This document shows, in pieces, positions 1 to 9,171 of a stretch of 64,000 nucleotides of DNA. The DNA comes from Azospirillum sp. TSO22-1. GTDB lineage: Bacteria > Pseudomonadota > Alphaproteobacteria > Azospirillales > Azospirillaceae. Under the pieces are notes generated by a model that saw nothing but the letters and a program-made list of their open reading frames with translations, did not search any database and was not told the DNA's origin. The stretch spans positions 83,209 to 147,208 of the forward strand of contig NZ_LGQZ01000107.1 of the NCBI RefSeq assembly GCF_003116015.1, read 5' to 3'. Position numbers and translations under genes: made by a program. Each line of letters starts with the position of its first letter. Within the stretch, counting starts at the first letter, position 1.

Positions 1-321
1 TGCCCGGTGGCCTCGGTGCCTCCCTTCCCGGTGGAGCAACTGTACCCCGAATCCGTGGACGGCGAGGCGCAGGAGACCTACGTGCGCTGGGCCGGCCTGA
101 CCAACGGCCTGTCGGTCGCCGGCACGCCGGTGGTCACCCTGCCCTGCGGGCGTGACGGCGGCGGACTGCCGTTCGGCATCCAGGTGGTCGGCCGCCGCGG
201 CTCCGACACGCGCCTGCTGACGGTGGCCGCCGCGATCGAGCGCCTGCTCGCCGCCGATCCGCGCACCGCGCGCCCCCTGCCCGATCTGGCGGCGCTGGTA
301 TCGACAGTGCGGCGGCCGTAG
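1..321 (+). CDS. Amidase, C-terminal end (partial)
   Basis: This is the last 106 codons of an amidase-signature family protein that starts before the window. The visible part carries the typical C-terminal pattern of the family: a stretch on small-molecule pricing of the fold, TNGLSVAGTPVVTLPCG, followed by GLPFGIQVVGRRGSD and a final helix. The catalytic Ser-Ser-Lys region lies outside the window, so the substrate cannot be judged. The gene converges on the hydrolase at 328-1305, which is 6 bp away. The family is clear from the conserved C-terminus; the exact function is unknown. Confidence 0.85.
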   Translation, partial: CPVASVPPFPVEQLYPESVDGEAQETYVRWAGLTNGLSVAGTPVVTLPCGRDGGGLPFGIQVVGRRGSDTRLLTVAAAIERLLAADPRTARPLPDLAALVSTVRRP

Positions 322-327
322 GCGCGG

Positions 328-1305
328 TCAGGCGCCCAGATGGTCGCGCACCGCCGCCGCGGCCCGCGCCACGGCCCCGTCGGCCGCCGCCACGAGACGG
401 GCCATGTTGGCGAAGCCGTGCGGCAGGGTTTCGCACACCTCCAGCCGGTGCGGCACCCCCGCCTCGGCCAGCCGCTCGGCGAGGCGCAGGCTGTCGTCGC
501 GCAGGCAGTCCCGCCCGGCGGCGGTCAGCCACAGCGGCGGCAGGCCCCGCAGGTCGGCGAACAGCGGCGCGGCGCGCGGGTCGCCGGTGATCTCCGCATG
601 CCCCAGGTACTGCTCCCAGTACCAGCGCATGCGCGCGCTGGTCAGGCCGTACCGGCCGCCGCCATAGCGGCGGTGCGAGGGCGTGTCGAAATCGTGCGCG
701 AACATGCCGTAGAGCAGCAGCCCGAAGGCGATGCGCGGCTCTCCCGGCGGGCGGGCGGCCAGCGCGGCGGCAAGCGCCAGGTTGGCGCCCGCGGAGTCGC
801 CGCCCACCGCGATGCGCTCCACGTCCAGCCCGTGTGCCGCCCCCTCCCGCGCCAGCCAGCGCAGGGCGGCCAGCGCCTCATCGTGCTGATGCGGGAAGCG
901 GCGTTCGGGGGCGAGGCTGTAGGCCGGCGCACAGACCGCCACGCCGGCGCGCCGGGCCAGCAGGCGCAGCAGCCGGTCATGCGTGTCCAGGCTGTTCACC
1001 GCGAAGCCGCCGCCGTGGAAGTACAGCAGCACCGGCAGGGTGCGGGCCTCGCTCCCGGGCGGCCGGTACAGCCGCAGCCGCAACGGCCCGCCGGGAGCGT
1101 CGATGCGCCGCTCCTCCACGTCGGCCGGCAGGGCCTCGGGGCCGTTGAGGAAGGCGTGGTAGCGTTCCGCCGCGGCGCGCGCCTGCTGCAGCGGCTGCCT
1201 CAGGGGATCGGCGGGTGCGCAGCCGTGCCGCACCGCCGCCGCATTGGCGGTGACCATCTGCGGGTCGATCTCGTCGATGACGTGATGATGGTACGCGTCC
1301 GGCAT
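328..1305 (-). CDS. Alpha/beta hydrolase, hormone-sensitive lipase (HSL) family
   Basis: A 325-residue cytoplasmic esterase-like protein. The oxyanion motif HGGGF is at about residues 97-101, the nucleophile elbow GGDSAG has its serine at about 171, and the catalytic His lies in LPHGFANM near the C-terminus. Length and motif order match bacterial HSL-type esterases. No signal peptide is visible. It faces the nitroreductase divergently across a 160-bp AT-rich gap. The natural ester is unknown; location beside sulfur genes may be coincidental. Confidence 0.9.
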   Translation of the reverse strand: MPDAYHHHVIDEIDPQMVTANAAAVRHGCAPADPLRQPLQQARAAAERYHAFLNGPEALPADVEERRIDAPGGPLRLRLYRPPGSEARTLPVLLYFHGGGFAVNSLDTHDRLLRLLARRAGVAVCAPAYSLAPERRFPHQHDEALAALRWLAREGAAHGLDVERIAVGGDSAGANLALAAALAARPPGEPRIAFGLLLYGMFAHDFDTPSHRRYGGGRYGLTSARMRWYWEQYLGHAEITGDPRAAPLFADLRGLPPLWLTAAGRDCLRDDSLRLAERLAEAGVPHRLEVCETLPHGFANMARLVAAADGAVARAAAAVRDHLGA

Positions 1306-1466
1306 GCCGCTCTCCCCTGCTGCTTCGGAAGCCCGTATCGGCGCGTGGCTGCCACTGCCGACCGCTTGGGCCGGTTCGTATTTAACATGATATTATTGCC
1401 ATTGACTATTGTTACACACTACATCACGCTATTCTCTATTCATCAAGTGGAATTAAGGGAACCGCC

Positions 1467-2051
1467 ATGCCCGTGAGCGCACACCGCCGCCCCGACCGCG
1501 CCATCGACCCGTTGTTCGTGAACCGCTGGTCGCCGCGCGCCTACAGCGGCGAGGAGATCCCCGACGCCGTGCTGGAGCTGGGGTTCGAGGCGGCGCGCTG
1601 GGCGCCCTCGGCGCGGAACGCGCAGCCCTGGCGCTTCGTCTATTCCAAGCGCCACTCCTCGTCCTGGGAGTCCTTTGCCGGCCTGCTGAACGCGCGCAAC
1701 CGTCAGTGGGCGGGGAACGCCTCGGCGCTGGTGGCGGTGCTGTCGCGGACGACCCACGACGACGGCACGCCGATCCTCACCCACTCGTTCGACACCGGCG
1801 CCGCCTGGGCCAATTTCGCGCATCAGGTCGTGCTGGCCGGCTGGCACACGCGGGCGATCGGCGGCTTCGACCACGCGGCGGCGCGGACCGTCCTCGGCGT
1901 GCCCGAGGATCACGCGGTGGAAATCCTCATCGCCATCGGCCGCCAAGCCGCCGCCGAGACCCTGCCGGACGAGTTCCGTACCCTGGAGACGCCGAACGGC
2001 CGCCGGCCGCTGAGCGCCTTCGTGTCGGAAGGCGCGTTCGGCACGCCCTGA
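1467..2051 (+). CDS. Nitroreductase family flavoprotein
   Basis: A 194-residue protein of the FMN-dependent nitroreductase fold. The N-terminus has the family pattern RWSPRAYSGEEIPDAVLE, followed by EAARWAPSARNAQPWRF, which supplies FMN phosphate contacts. The C-terminal half has GVPEDHAVEILIAIG. Such enzymes use NAD(P)H to reduce nitro, quinone or other acceptors. It is followed after 126 bp by the TauD-type dioxygenase, so the two may share a promoter in the 1306-1466 gap. Substrate is unknown; the context hints at organosulfur or xenobiotic use, which is inference only. Confidence 0.88.
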   Translation: MPVSAHRRPDRAIDPLFVNRWSPRAYSGEEIPDAVLELGFEAARWAPSARNAQPWRFVYSKRHSSSWESFAGLLNARNRQWAGNASALVAVLSRTTHDDGTPILTHSFDTGAAWANFAHQVVLAGWHTRAIGGFDHAAARTVLGVPEDHAVEILIAIGRQAAAETLPDEFRTLETPNGRRPLSAFVSEGAFGTP

Positions 2052-2177
2052 CGCCGGCCCCGACGACCGCATCCCGCTGCGGCCCGACCCGCCCGCCGCC
2101 CGCCTCTTCGACGCCGGCACCGGCCGGTGCCCGAGCTGACCAGCCCCCGTTCCAACGCCACCAGGGAGAACCATGCG

Positions 2178-3092
2178 ATGAGCGTGTCCGACAGCACCAC
2201 CATCGGTCTCGACATCAAGCCGATCAACGGCAACATCGGCGCGGAGGTGCGCGGCGTGCGCCTGTCCGGCGACCTGACGCCGGCCACCGTCAAGGCGCTG
2301 CACCAGGCGGTGCTGCGCCACAAGGTGATCTTCGTGCGCGACCAGCAGCACCTGGACGACGCCGGGCAGGAGGCGTTCGGCCGCCTGTGGGGCAACCTCG
2401 TCGGCCACCCGACCGTGCCGTCGCTGGCCGGCACCGAGGCGATCTTCGACGTCGACGGCTCGCGCGGCGAGCGGGCCAGTTCCTGGCACGCCGACATCAC
2501 CTTCACCGACGCCTACCCCCGCATCACCATCCTGCGCCCGCACACCCTGCCGGAGCGCGGCGGCGATACGCTGTGGGGCAACACCGTGGCCGCCTACGCC
2601 GAGCTGCCGGAGCCGCTGAAGGCGCTGGCCGACCAGACCTGGGCGCTGCACACCAACGAGTACGACTACGCCGGCGACCGCAAGGTGCACGAAGGCGGCC
2701 TGCGCCGCTTCAAGGAGGTCTTCACCTCCACGGTGTACGAGACCGAGCACCCGCTGGTCGCCGTGCACGCCGAGACCGGCGAGCGCACGCTGATCGTCGG
2801 GCATTTCGTGAAGAAGCTGATCGGTTTCGGCACCAGCGATTCGCGACGCCTGCTCGACATCTTCAACGACCACGCGACGCGGCCGGAGAACACGGTGCGC
2901 TGGCACTGGTCGCCGGGCGACGTGGCGATCTGGGACAACCGCGCCACCATCCACCGCGCGGTGGACGACTACGACGACCTGCCGCGCGTCGTGCGCCGCA
3001 CCACCGTGGCCGGCGAGCCGCCGGTGAGCGTCGACGGCCGCCGCAGCGGGCCCACCCGCGTGCTCGGCGCCAAGCCCGCCGTCGCCGCCTGA
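2178..3092 (+). CDS. TauD/TfdA-family Fe(II)/2-oxoglutarate dioxygenase
   Basis: A 304-residue non-haem iron dioxygenase. The iron triad is visible as His104 and Asp106 in SSWHADITF and His259 in ATIHRAVDDY. The Arg that binds 2-oxoglutarate fits the RVVRRTT segment after it. TauD-type members release sulfite from taurine or other sulfonates, and other members act on sulfate esters or aromatic acids. The start at 2178 is chosen because AGGGAGAA lies 9 bp upstream; the nearby ATG at 2173 is stopped at once. The neighbouring sulfonate-type ABC genes support a desulfonation role, but taurine is not proven. Confidence 0.9.
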   Translation: MSVSDSTTIGLDIKPINGNIGAEVRGVRLSGDLTPATVKALHQAVLRHKVIFVRDQQHLDDAGQEAFGRLWGNLVGHPTVPSLAGTEAIFDVDGSRGERASSWHADITFTDAYPRITILRPHTLPERGGDTLWGNTVAAYAELPEPLKALADQTWALHTNEYDYAGDRKVHEGGLRRFKEVFTSTVYETEHPLVAVHAETGERTLIVGHFVKKLIGFGTSDSRRLLDIFNDHATRPENTVRWHWSPGDVAIWDNRATIHRAVDDYDDLPRVVRRTTVAGEPPVSVDGRRSGPTRVLGAKPAVAA

Positions 3093-3239
3093 GTCGCGAA
3101 GGACCATCCGTCACGCGGCGCGCGCACCCGGTGCGCCGCTGGCGGAAGCGGCCTTCCCGGTGCCCGGCCGGCCCGCGCCCGACAGCACACCCGACAAGGG
3201 GGGCGGGCCGGCCCCGCGGGGCCTGCATCCGCGCCGCAT

Positions 3240-4142
3240 TCAGGCGCGCTGCATGCCCCAGCGCCGCACCGTGCGGCGTTCGACGGTGCGGAACACCAGC
3301 CCCTCGACAAGAAGCCCGATCAGGATCACGGTGATCAGCCCGGCGAAGACCTGGGCGATCTCCAACTGGTTGCGGTTCTCGAAGATGAACCAGCCCAGCC
3401 CGCCGGAGCCGGCGCTGACGCCGAACACCAGCTCGGCGGCGATCAGCGAGCGCCAGGAGAAGGCCCAGCTGATCTTCAGACCCGTCAGGATCGACGGGAA
3501 CGCCGCCGGGATCAGGATCTTCAGCACGAAGCGCAGCCCCGACACGCCGATGGTCTGCCCGGCCATGCGCAGCGTCTCGCTGACCGAGCGGAAGCCGGAA
3601 TAGGTGTTGAGCGCCAGCGGCCACAGCACCGAGTGAATCAGCACGAACATGGTGCTCGGCTCTCCCAGCCCGAACCACAGCAGCGCCAGCGGCAGCAGCG
3701 CGATGGCCGGCAGCGGCGCCAGCATGGAGGTGAGCAGCTGCAGCAGGTCGCGCCCGGTCCGCGTGGTGATCGCCAGCACCGTCATCACCGTCGCCAGCCC
3801 GACCCCGGCGGCGTAGCCGAGCAGCAGCACGCGCAGCGACGTCCAGGTGCGCAGCGGCAGCACGCCGCTGAGCACCGAGGCCCAGAAGGCCTCCAGCGTC
3901 TCGCCCAGCGTCGGCACCAGCAGCGGGTTGTTCAGCCACAGCCCATAGACCTGCCACCCCAGCGCCAGCGCGACCAGCAGCACGGTCAGCCGGAACGGCT
4001 CGCTGCCGGACAGCCGCTCGCGCAGGCGCAGCGGCCGCTGGACGGCGGCCGGCAGCTCCTCCAGCGCCTCGTCGCGCTCGAACTCCGGGCGGACCGGCGG
4101 CAGCGCGCGGCCCGGCCGGCCGGCGGCGGGGGCGTCAGCCAT
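3240..4142 (-). CDS. ABC transporter permease, SsuC/TauC/NrtB type
   Basis: A 300-residue inner-membrane protein with about six hydrophobic helices. The EAA loop region is readable around AAFPSILTGLKISWAFSWRS, typical of sulfonate/nitrate/taurine importers. A charged N-terminal tail of about 50 residues precedes the first helix. It overlaps the ATPase gene by 8 bp and lies last in the order binding protein, ATPase, permease. The substrate is probably a small sulfonate or related anion, judging from the neighbouring dioxygenase. Confidence 0.92.
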   Translation of the reverse strand: MADAPAAGRPGRALPPVRPEFERDEALEELPAAVQRPLRLRERLSGSEPFRLTVLLVALALGWQVYGLWLNNPLLVPTLGETLEAFWASVLSGVLPLRTWTSLRVLLLGYAAGVGLATVMTVLAITTRTGRDLLQLLTSMLAPLPAIALLPLALLWFGLGEPSTMFVLIHSVLWPLALNTYSGFRSVSETLRMAGQTIGVSGLRFVLKILIPAAFPSILTGLKISWAFSWRSLIAAELVFGVSAGSGGLGWFIFENRNQLEIAQVFAGLITVILIGLLVEGLVFRTVERRTVRRWGMQRA

Positions 4143-4965
4143 GGGCGAGGCGGCGCGGCGCCGCCGCCGGCTCCCCGAACAGCAGGCGATGGATGCGGCG
4201 CGACAGCGCGTGGAACGCCTCACCGCCGCTCGCCGCGTGGTCGAGGTGGTGGGCGTTCAGCTCGGCCCGGACGCGGCCGGGGTGCGGGGAGAGCACCAGG
4301 ATGCGGCTGCCCACGACGATCGCCTCCTCGATGGAATGGGTGACGAACAGGACGGTGAAGCCGACGTCCTCCCACAACGCCAGCAGTTCCTCCTGCATCT
4401 TGCGACGGGTCAGCGCGTCGAGCGCGGCGAACGGCTCGTCCATCAGCAGGATGCGCGGCTCCAGCGCCATGGCCCGGGCGATGGCGACACGCTGCTTCAT
4501 GCCGCCGGAGAGCATGTGCGGGTAGACGTCGGCGAACCGCGCCAGCCCGACGGTGTCGAGAGCGTGGCGCGCCTTGTCGGTCGCCTCGCGCCGCGCCACG
4601 CCGTTCTCGGTCAGCGCGAAGACGATGTTCTGCGCCACCGTCTTCCAAGGGAGCAACTGGTCGAACTCCTGGAACACCATCACCCGCTCCGGGCCGGGCC
4701 GGCGGATCGGCCGGCCGTCCAGCCGGATCTCCCCCTCCACCGGGTCGAGGAACCCGGCCACCGCCTTGAGCAGCGTGGACTTGCCGCAGCCCGAGGGCCC
4801 CAGCAGCACGAAGCGGTCGCCGGCGTGGACCTGGAAATCGACCCGCTGCGTCGCCGTCACCACATGCTCGGGCGTCGTGTAGCGCAGCGTGACCCCGTCG
4901 ACGGACAGCAGTGGCGGCGGAAGGAGCGGGGCGGCGGCGGTGGGGAGCGCGGTGACGGTGCTCAT
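4135..4965 (-). CDS. ABC transporter ATPase, SsuB/TauB type
   Basis: A 276-residue nucleotide-binding subunit. The Walker A GPSGCGKST, the Q-loop VFQEFDQLLPWKTV, the signature LSGGMKQRVAIARA and the Walker B LLMDEPFAALD are all present, followed by the switch His in LFVTHSIEEA. This is the standard set for the sulfonate/nitrate importer class. The gene is coupled to the permease by an 8-bp overlap and follows the binding protein by 13 bp, so the three form one operon. Confidence 0.95.
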   Translation of the reverse strand: MSTVTALPTAAAPLLPPPLLSVDGVTLRYTTPEHVVTATQRVDFQVHAGDRFVLLGPSGCGKSTLLKAVAGFLDPVEGEIRLDGRPIRRPGPERVMVFQEFDQLLPWKTVAQNIVFALTENGVARREATDKARHALDTVGLARFADVYPHMLSGGMKQRVAIARAMALEPRILLMDEPFAALDALTRRKMQEELLALWEDVGFTVLFVTHSIEEAIVVGSRILVLSPHPGRVRAELNAHHLDHAASGGEAFHALSRRIHRLLFGEPAAAPRRLAHG

Positions 4966-4978
4966 GGTCCGCTCCTCC

Positions 4979-6007
4979 TCAGCTGCCGGCTTCGTCGTGC
5001 AGCAGCGGGAAGACGTAGTCCTTCCAGGACGCCGGCTTCGTCTTGATCGAGCCGACCCGGTGCATGAAGTCGGCGATGACCCCGGTGTTGACCGGCACCA
5101 GGGAGTAGCTGATGTCCGGGTTGTTGAGCAGCGCCACCACCTCGGCGTGGGTGAGCTTGTTGCTCTCCTCGGCGAGGTAGACGCGGGCGGCCTCCTCCTT
5201 GTCGCGTTCGATCAGCGCCAGGCCGTCGCGCACCGCATCGACGAAGGCGGCGGCGAGCTTCGGGTTCTCCTCGTAGAACTTCGTGGTGCCGTAGGCCAGC
5301 ACCAGCGTCGCCGTGCCGAAGACGTCGCGCGAGCTGAGGATGCGGTGCACGTTCGGCGAGGCGAGCTGCACCGTGCCGTAGGTGGGCGTGGTGATGTGCC
5401 CGGTGATCTCGGTCTTGCCGGAGACCAGGGCGGCGGTCGCCTCCGGCGGGCTCAGCTGCACCGTCAGCTTCTCGAAGTCGTAATGGTGGCCGGGCCCGAA
5501 CTCCTTCTCGGCGGCGATCTGCAGGACCACCGAGTTGATGGAGATCTTGACCGCCGGCACCGCGATGCGATCCTTGTCGGTCAGATCGCGGATGGTGCGG
5601 ACGTTCGCGTTGTTGGAGTTGATCCAGTAGGCCGAGGAATCCAGCCCGGTCAGCGCCTTCACCGGGTTCGACGTGCGCGTCTTGTCCCAGATGGTCAGCA
5701 GCGGCGCGATGCCGGCGCCGACGATGTGGGCGTTGCCGGTCAGCAGCGCGTCGTTGGTGGCGGCCCCGCCGTTCAGCACGATCCAGCTCACCTTGACCGG
5801 GCCTGCACCCCGCGCCTCAGCGTGCTTCTCGATGAGCTGCTTGTTCTTGGCGACCATCAGGGGCAGGTAGCCGAGGCCGTACTGGATGGCGATCTTCAGC
5901 TCCGGCACCTCGGCCCGGGCGGCCGGCGGCGCCAGCGCTGTCCAGAGCATCGCCGCGACCGCCAGCGCAGCGCCCGACAGGCGTCCGCGGATTCCCTTGT
6001 CCTGCAT
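4979..6007 (-). CDS. ABC transporter periplasmic binding protein, SsuA/NMT1-like
   Basis: A 342-residue exported solute-binding protein. The signal peptide ends near AARAEVPELKIAIQYG, and the mature part begins with the GYLPLMVAKNKQLIEKHA pattern of the aliphatic-sulfonate/nitrate/thiamine-precursor group. The start at 6007 is preferred because AAGGAG lies 9 bp upstream. It heads the operon with the ATPase and permease. A dyad at 6134-6148 sits about 127 bp upstream and is shared with other sulfur-linked genes here. Confidence 0.9.
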   Translation of the reverse strand: MQDKGIRGRLSGAALAVAAMLWTALAPPAARAEVPELKIAIQYGLGYLPLMVAKNKQLIEKHAEARGAGPVKVSWIVLNGGAATNDALLTGNAHIVGAGIAPLLTIWDKTRTSNPVKALTGLDSSAYWINSNNANVRTIRDLTDKDRIAVPAVKISINSVVLQIAAEKEFGPGHHYDFEKLTVQLSPPEATAALVSGKTEITGHITTPTYGTVQLASPNVHRILSSRDVFGTATLVLAYGTTKFYEENPKLAAAFVDAVRDGLALIERDKEEAARVYLAEESNKLTHAEVVALLNNPDISYSLVPVNTGVIADFMHRVGSIKTKPASWKDYVFPLLHDEAGS

Positions 6008-6133
6008 CCCGTGTGTCTCCTTCTGCAATGGACTTCGGCGGGCATAATTTACAAATATGATTCGCTGTATTGATCCAGCTCCGCGCTTTTCCGCTGTATA
6101 AGAAGGCTGCGATCGCCCACGCCTGTCAATAGT

Positions 6134-6148
6134 CTATTTTAAAAATAG
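6134..6148. promoter_or_regulatory. Shared AT-rich dyad, copy 1
   Basis: The sequence CTATTTTAAAAATAG is an imperfect palindrome (CTA-N9-TAG) containing the T-N11-A spacing of LysR-type regulators. The 18-base core CAATAGTCTATTTTAAAA that includes it (6127-6144) is identical to the reverse complement of the site near 23.5 kb. It lies upstream of the binding-protein gene that starts at 6007. Binding by a regulator is inference. Confidence 0.5.
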
Positions 6149-6543
6149 GTTTTTAGCGGTGTATGACGGTTTGCTTCCGCTATTTGTGCGGTTCCACCTC
6201 TGGGATGGGGCCATCACCGGCCGCGCGACCCGGACTCCAGCCTGCCTGATCCGGCGCAACCACGGCCTGCCGACCACCGGGCGCACGCCGACCATCGGCG
6301 TCTTCGACGCGCCTGCGGCATCCAGGTGCTGGCCGGGTTGCGGGTGCATGGAAATGGACCGGCGACGACACCGTTGCGAACGGACGCCGGTGGAACCGAA
6401 TTTCATGGACCAGCACGTTTGCCCGGCGCCGTGCGTGGGGCATGCGCCCGCCGGCACGCGGACCGCCTGCGTGCCGCCTCCCAGGGTGTGCCCAGGGTCA
6501 TGCAACGAGCGGTGCCGCCGCGGCTTCGACGCGATCCGGCCCG
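6149..6543. other. Non-coding gap between ABC operon and cysE
   Basis: About 395 bp between the start-side of the ABC operon and the end of the serine acetyltransferase gene. Open frames here are short and do not resemble a known family. I see no clear terminator hairpin, RNA gene or repeat. Confidence 0.4.
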
Positions 6544-7425
6544 TCAGATCGAATAGTTGAAGGTGTCGTAGGACAGGTCGCTGAGGATCTGGTCGAGACG
6601 GCGGGCAGCGTCGGCGCGGCCCTCGGTGCTGACCACCTTGGCCGGCACCCCGGCCACCGTGGCGTTCGCCTCCACCGGGCGGAGCACCACCGAGCCGGCG
6701 GCGACGCGGGCGCACGCGCCGATCTCGATGTTGCCGAGGATCTTGGCGCCAGCGCCGATCATGGCGCCCCGCCGCACCTTGGGGTGGCGGTCGCCGTGCT
6801 CCTTGCCGGTGCCGCCCAGCGTGACGTTCTGCAGCAGCGACACCTCGTCCTCGACGACGGCCGTCTCGCCCACCACCAGCCCGGTCGCGTGGTCCAGGAA
6901 GATCCCCCGCCCGAAGCGCGCCGCCGGGTGGATGTCGGTCTGGAACACGTCCGACGAGCGGCTCTGCAGGTACAGAGCAAGGTCCCGCTCACCGCTGTCC
7001 CACAGCCAGTGCGCCAGCCGCTGCGTCTGGATGGCGTGGAAACCCTTGAAGTAGAGGAACGGCTCGATGAAGCGTTCGCACGCCGGATCGCGCTCGACCA
7101 CCGCGATGATGTCGGCGCGCGCGGCGTCGCCGATCGCCGGGTCGGCCCCCAGCCCACGGCGGAAGATCTCCACCAGCAGGCCGGTCGGCACGGCGTCGTT
7201 GCCCAGGCGGACGGCGACGCGGTGGAACACCGCCGCCTCGAACGAGGGCTGGTCGAGGATCGACCCGACGAACAGCGCCCGCAGCGTCGGCGTCTGCGCC
7301 AGCGCCTCGCGCGCCTCGTTGCGCAGGCGCGCCCACAGGGCGTCGGCGATCGCCCGGCTCTGCGAGCGCGCCAGCGCACTCTCGCCGGGGGTGATGGACA
7401 GGCGGCTCAGCGTCGAGCGGTGCAT
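6544..7425 (-). CDS. cysE: Serine O-acetyltransferase (EpsC/CysE type)
   Basis: A 293-residue cytoplasmic enzyme that makes O-acetylserine from serine and acetyl-CoA, the first step of cysteine synthesis. An N-terminal helical domain is followed by the left-handed beta-helix: DIHPAARFGRGIFLDHATGLVVGE, then LGGTGKEHGDRHPKV, with the catalytic His-Asp pair in the FLDHATG segment. It is the last gene of an operon after the encapsulin and cysteine desulfurase genes, 27 bp downstream of the latter. This trio matches described family 2A sulfur nanocompartment loci. Confidence 0.93.
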   Translation of the reverse strand: MHRSTLSRLSITPGESALARSQSRAIADALWARLRNEAREALAQTPTLRALFVGSILDQPSFEAAVFHRVAVRLGNDAVPTGLLVEIFRRGLGADPAIGDAARADIIAVVERDPACERFIEPFLYFKGFHAIQTQRLAHWLWDSGERDLALYLQSRSSDVFQTDIHPAARFGRGIFLDHATGLVVGETAVVEDEVSLLQNVTLGGTGKEHGDRHPKVRRGAMIGAGAKILGNIEIGACARVAAGSVVLRPVEANATVAGVPAKVVSTEGRADAARRLDQILSDLSYDTFNYSI

Positions 7426-7452
7426 GGCGTCTCCTCGATGCGATCGGGGATG

Positions 7453-9171
7453 CTACCGGGGAAAGGTCGTCAGGCCGGGCGGCGGGGCGCCGCTGCGGAT
7501 CCGCCGCAACGCCGCGGCCAGCGCGTCGACGTCCTCGAACGTGTTGTAGAAGGCCAGCGACGGCCGCACCGTGGCCTCCAGGCCGAAGCGCCGCAGGATC
7601 GGCTGGGCGCAGTGGTGCCCCGAGCGCACCGCGATGCCCTCGCGGTTGAGCGCCTTGCCGACCTCCTCCGGCGCCATCCCGTCGAGCACGAAGGACAGCA
7701 CGCCGGCCTTCTCCGCCGCAGTGCCGATCAGGCGCAGCCCGCCGATCTCCCGCAGCAGGCGGGTGCCGTGCTCCAGCAGGGCGTGCTCGTGGCGGGCGAC
7801 GTTCTCCATGCCGACGCGGTCCAGGTAGTCGACCGCCGCCCCCAGGCCGACGGCGTCGGCGATGTTGCCGGTGCCCGCCTCGAAGCGCGCCGGGGCGCCG
7901 TGGTACTCGGTCTTCTCGAAGGTGACGTCGCGGATCATGTTGCCGCCGCCCTGCCAGGGCGGCATGGCGTCGAGCACCGCCTTGCGGCCGTACAGCACGC
8001 CGATGCCGGTCGGCCCGAACATCTTGTGCCCCGACAGCGCGTACCAGTCGGCGCCCAAGTCCTGCACGTCGACCCGCATGTGCGACACCGCCTGGGCGCC
8101 GTCCACCAGCACGTGGGCGCCGTGCCGGCGCGCCATCTCCACCATGGCCTTGGCCGGGGTGACGGTGCCGAGCGCGTTGGACACCTGGGTGAAGGCGACC
8201 AGCCGGGTGCGCGGGTTCAGCAGCCGCTCGTACTCCTCCAGCAGCACTTGGCCGCGGTCGTCCACCGGGACGACGCGCAGGCGCGCTCCGGTCAGCGCCG
8301 CCAGCTGCTGCCACGGCACGATGTTGGCGTGGTGCTCCAGCCAGGTGACGACGATCTCGTCGCCCTCGCGCAGGTTCTTCGGCCCCCAGCTCTTGGCGAC
8401 GAGGTTGATCGCCTCGGTGGCGCCGCGCACGAAGACGATCTCGTCCGGCGAGGCGGCGTTGAGGAAGCGCCGCACCTTGTCGCGCGCCGCCTCGTAGGCG
8501 TCGGTGGCGCGCGCCGCCATCTCGTGAGCGGCGCGGTGGATGTTGGAGTTCTCGTGCGCGTAGAAGTGCGCCAGCCGGTCGATCACCGCCTGCGGCTTCT
8601 GTGTGGTGGCGGCGTTGTCCAGCCAGATCAGCGGCCGGCCGTTGACCGTCTCGCCCAGGATCGGGAAATCGCGCCGGTAGAGGTGCGCGTCGAACGGCGG
8701 GTGTGCCACGGTCGCCGCCGGCACCGGCGGCACGGCGGCCCCGGGCCGCGGCGGCCCCGCCCCGTCGAGGACGTAGAGCGGCCCGCCGGCCGCCGCCGCG
8801 GGCGGCAGCGCCGGCCCGGCCGGTAGCCGTGGCGCCAGCAGCGCCACCAGCTCCGCCGTGCCGGGCAGCGTGGCGCCGAGCGACGGCACGCCGGGCAGCG
8901 GCGAGTCCGGAAGCGGCGCGCCGAAGCCGCCGGCCGGCAGCTCGTGCGACGGCATGGAGTGCGATGGCGTGGGGAGGGCTGACGGGGCGAGCCAGGGCGG
9001 CGCGCCGGCCGCGCCGCCCGGCAGCGCCGCGAACAGCTCGTTCGCCAGCCGGGTCAGCGACTGTTCGTCCGTCGGACCACCGGGGAAGGCCGGCGGTCCG
9101 GCGTGGGGCAGACCCGCCGCAGGATGTGGCGGCGCCCCCGTCCGATCAAGCGTAGACATCGCTGTAGGCAT
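7453..9171 (-). CDS. SufS-like cysteine desulfurase with disordered N-terminal cargo extension
   Basis: A 572-residue type II cysteine desulfurase. The catalytic domain starts near residue 160 and has the PLP lysine in ALSGHKMFG (Lys383) and the persulfide Cys in RSGHHCAQP (Cys521). It takes sulfur from cysteine as an enzyme-bound persulfide. Residues 1-160 are Pro/Ala/Gly-rich and look disordered, with short less-biased blocks such as DEQSLTRLANELFAALPG. In characterised family 2A encapsulin systems a tail of this kind directs the enzyme into the shell. It overlaps the shell gene by 26 bp (or 14 bp if the Met at 9159 is the start). Confidence 0.95.
   Translation of the reverse strand: MPTAMSTLDRTGAPPHPAAGLPHAGPPAFPGGPTDEQSLTRLANELFAALPGGAAGAPPWLAPSALPTPSHSMPSHELPAGGFGAPLPDSPLPGVPSLGATLPGTAELVALLAPRLPAGPALPPAAAAGGPLYVLDGAGPPRPGAAVPPVPAATVAHPPFDAHLYRRDFPILGETVNGRPLIWLDNAATTQKPQAVIDRLAHFYAHENSNIHRAAHEMAARATDAYEAARDKVRRFLNAASPDEIVFVRGATEAINLVAKSWGPKNLREGDEIVVTWLEHHANIVPWQQLAALTGARLRVVPVDDRGQVLLEEYERLLNPRTRLVAFTQVSNALGTVTPAKAMVEMARRHGAHVLVDGAQAVSHMRVDVQDLGADWYALSGHKMFGPTGIGVLYGRKAVLDAMPPWQGGGNMIRDVTFEKTEYHGAPARFEAGTGNIADAVGLGAAVDYLDRVGMENVARHEHALLEHGTRLLREIGGLRLIGTAAEKAGVLSFVLDGMAPEEVGKALNREGIAVRSGHHCAQPILRRFGLEATVRPSLAFYNTFEDVDALAAALRRIRSGAPPPGLTTFPR

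Noticed and set aside
6159..6560. A Cys-rich 133-residue plus-strand frame between the ABC operon and cysE
   Set aside because: No ribosome site, overlapping frames on both strands, no domain and run-on into the end of cysE.
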